This document shows positions 63,901 through 64,000 of a stretch of DNA of 64,000 nucleotides, piece after piece. Below the pieces are notes generated by a model that saw only the letters and a program-made list of their open reading frames with translations, had not been told where the DNA came from and did not search any database. Each line of letters starts with the position of its first letter. Positions within the stretch are counted from its first letter, which is position 1. This DNA is from Chamaea fasciata (lineage: Eukaryota; Chordata; Aves; Passeriformes; Sylviidae), in contig JARCOQ010000003.1 in assembly GCA_029207755.1 (NCBI GenBank), positions 44,474,144 to 44,538,143 on the forward strand, written 5' to 3'. Both the position numbers and the translations under genes were made by a program.

Positions 63901-64000
63901 TTTGTTAGGAAAAGCTAAAGTATGTGGTTAGTTTCTCTGAGCTTCCCTTCTTGCTTTCCAAATAGACTGTGAGAGATACTTAAGTTAAATTTATTTATTC
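60926..64000. other. Sequence downstream of GGPS1, no gene recognised
   Basis: About 3.1 kb. In human the next gene is TBCE. I looked for its N-terminal CAP-Gly exon and did not see it. Plus-strand openings at 62242-62472 and 62774-63118 have no recognisable domain. An AATAAA near 62237 could mark a still longer GGPS1 3' UTR. Confidence 0.6.

Noticed and set aside
1..64000. CRISPR arrays, operons, tRNA or rRNA genes, endogenous retroviral genes
   Set aside because: I saw no regularly spaced repeats, compact gene runs, or retroviral gag, pol or env motifs. Short RNA genes cannot be excluded by eye.

Overview
This is vertebrate, most likely avian, genomic DNA. Three things point that way: small coding exons in AT-rich introns, a GC-rich CpG-island promoter near 40-43 kb, and decayed CR1 LINE fragments, which are the typical interspersed repeat of birds and other sauropsids. 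No bacterial, phage or CRISPR-like structure is present. Almost all of the listed open frames are chance openings in introns.

The window holds two genes arranged head to head. ARID4B runs leftward on the minus strand from about 41.6 kb and leaves the window at the left edge. Its noncoding first exon and the exons encoding residues 1-118 (the N-terminal Tudor-type domain) can be placed to the base by exact codon phase and splice sites. The rest of the protein lies beyond position 1. GGPS1 runs rightward on the plus strand from about 42 kb. Its complete 299-residue coding sequence is carried by three coding exons (46598-46664, 55346-55416, 58879-59640), followed by a 3' UTR with two candidate polyadenylation signals. 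The two genes share a CpG-island bidirectional promoter (about 41.38-42.12 kb) carrying two CCAAT boxes, an ETS site, a ZNF143-like site and a perfect NRF1 palindrome.

Layout: 1-11.4 kb ARID4B exons 6 to 3 and their introns; 11.4-40.2 kb a 28.7-kb ARID4B intron containing a separate internal CpG island at 15.2-15.9 kb; 40.2-42.8 kb promoter island; 42.1-58.9 kb GGPS1 introns with CR1 fossils at about 50-52 kb and 56.4-56.8 kb; 58.9-60.9 kb GGPS1 last exon; 60.9-64 kb intergenic sequence with no gene recognised.

The two proteins have no known joint pathway: ARID4B is a chromatin adaptor of the SIN3-HDAC complex and GGPS1 makes geranylgeranyl diphosphate for protein prenylation. Their pairing is by promoter sharing, and I recall the same ARID4B/GGPS1 pairing in the human genome. 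I found no previously undescribed system. The most interesting signals concern splicing: a GC-AG intron in GGPS1 followed by an exon that begins with a near-consensus donor sequence, and a 27-base G tract just inside an ARID4B donor site.
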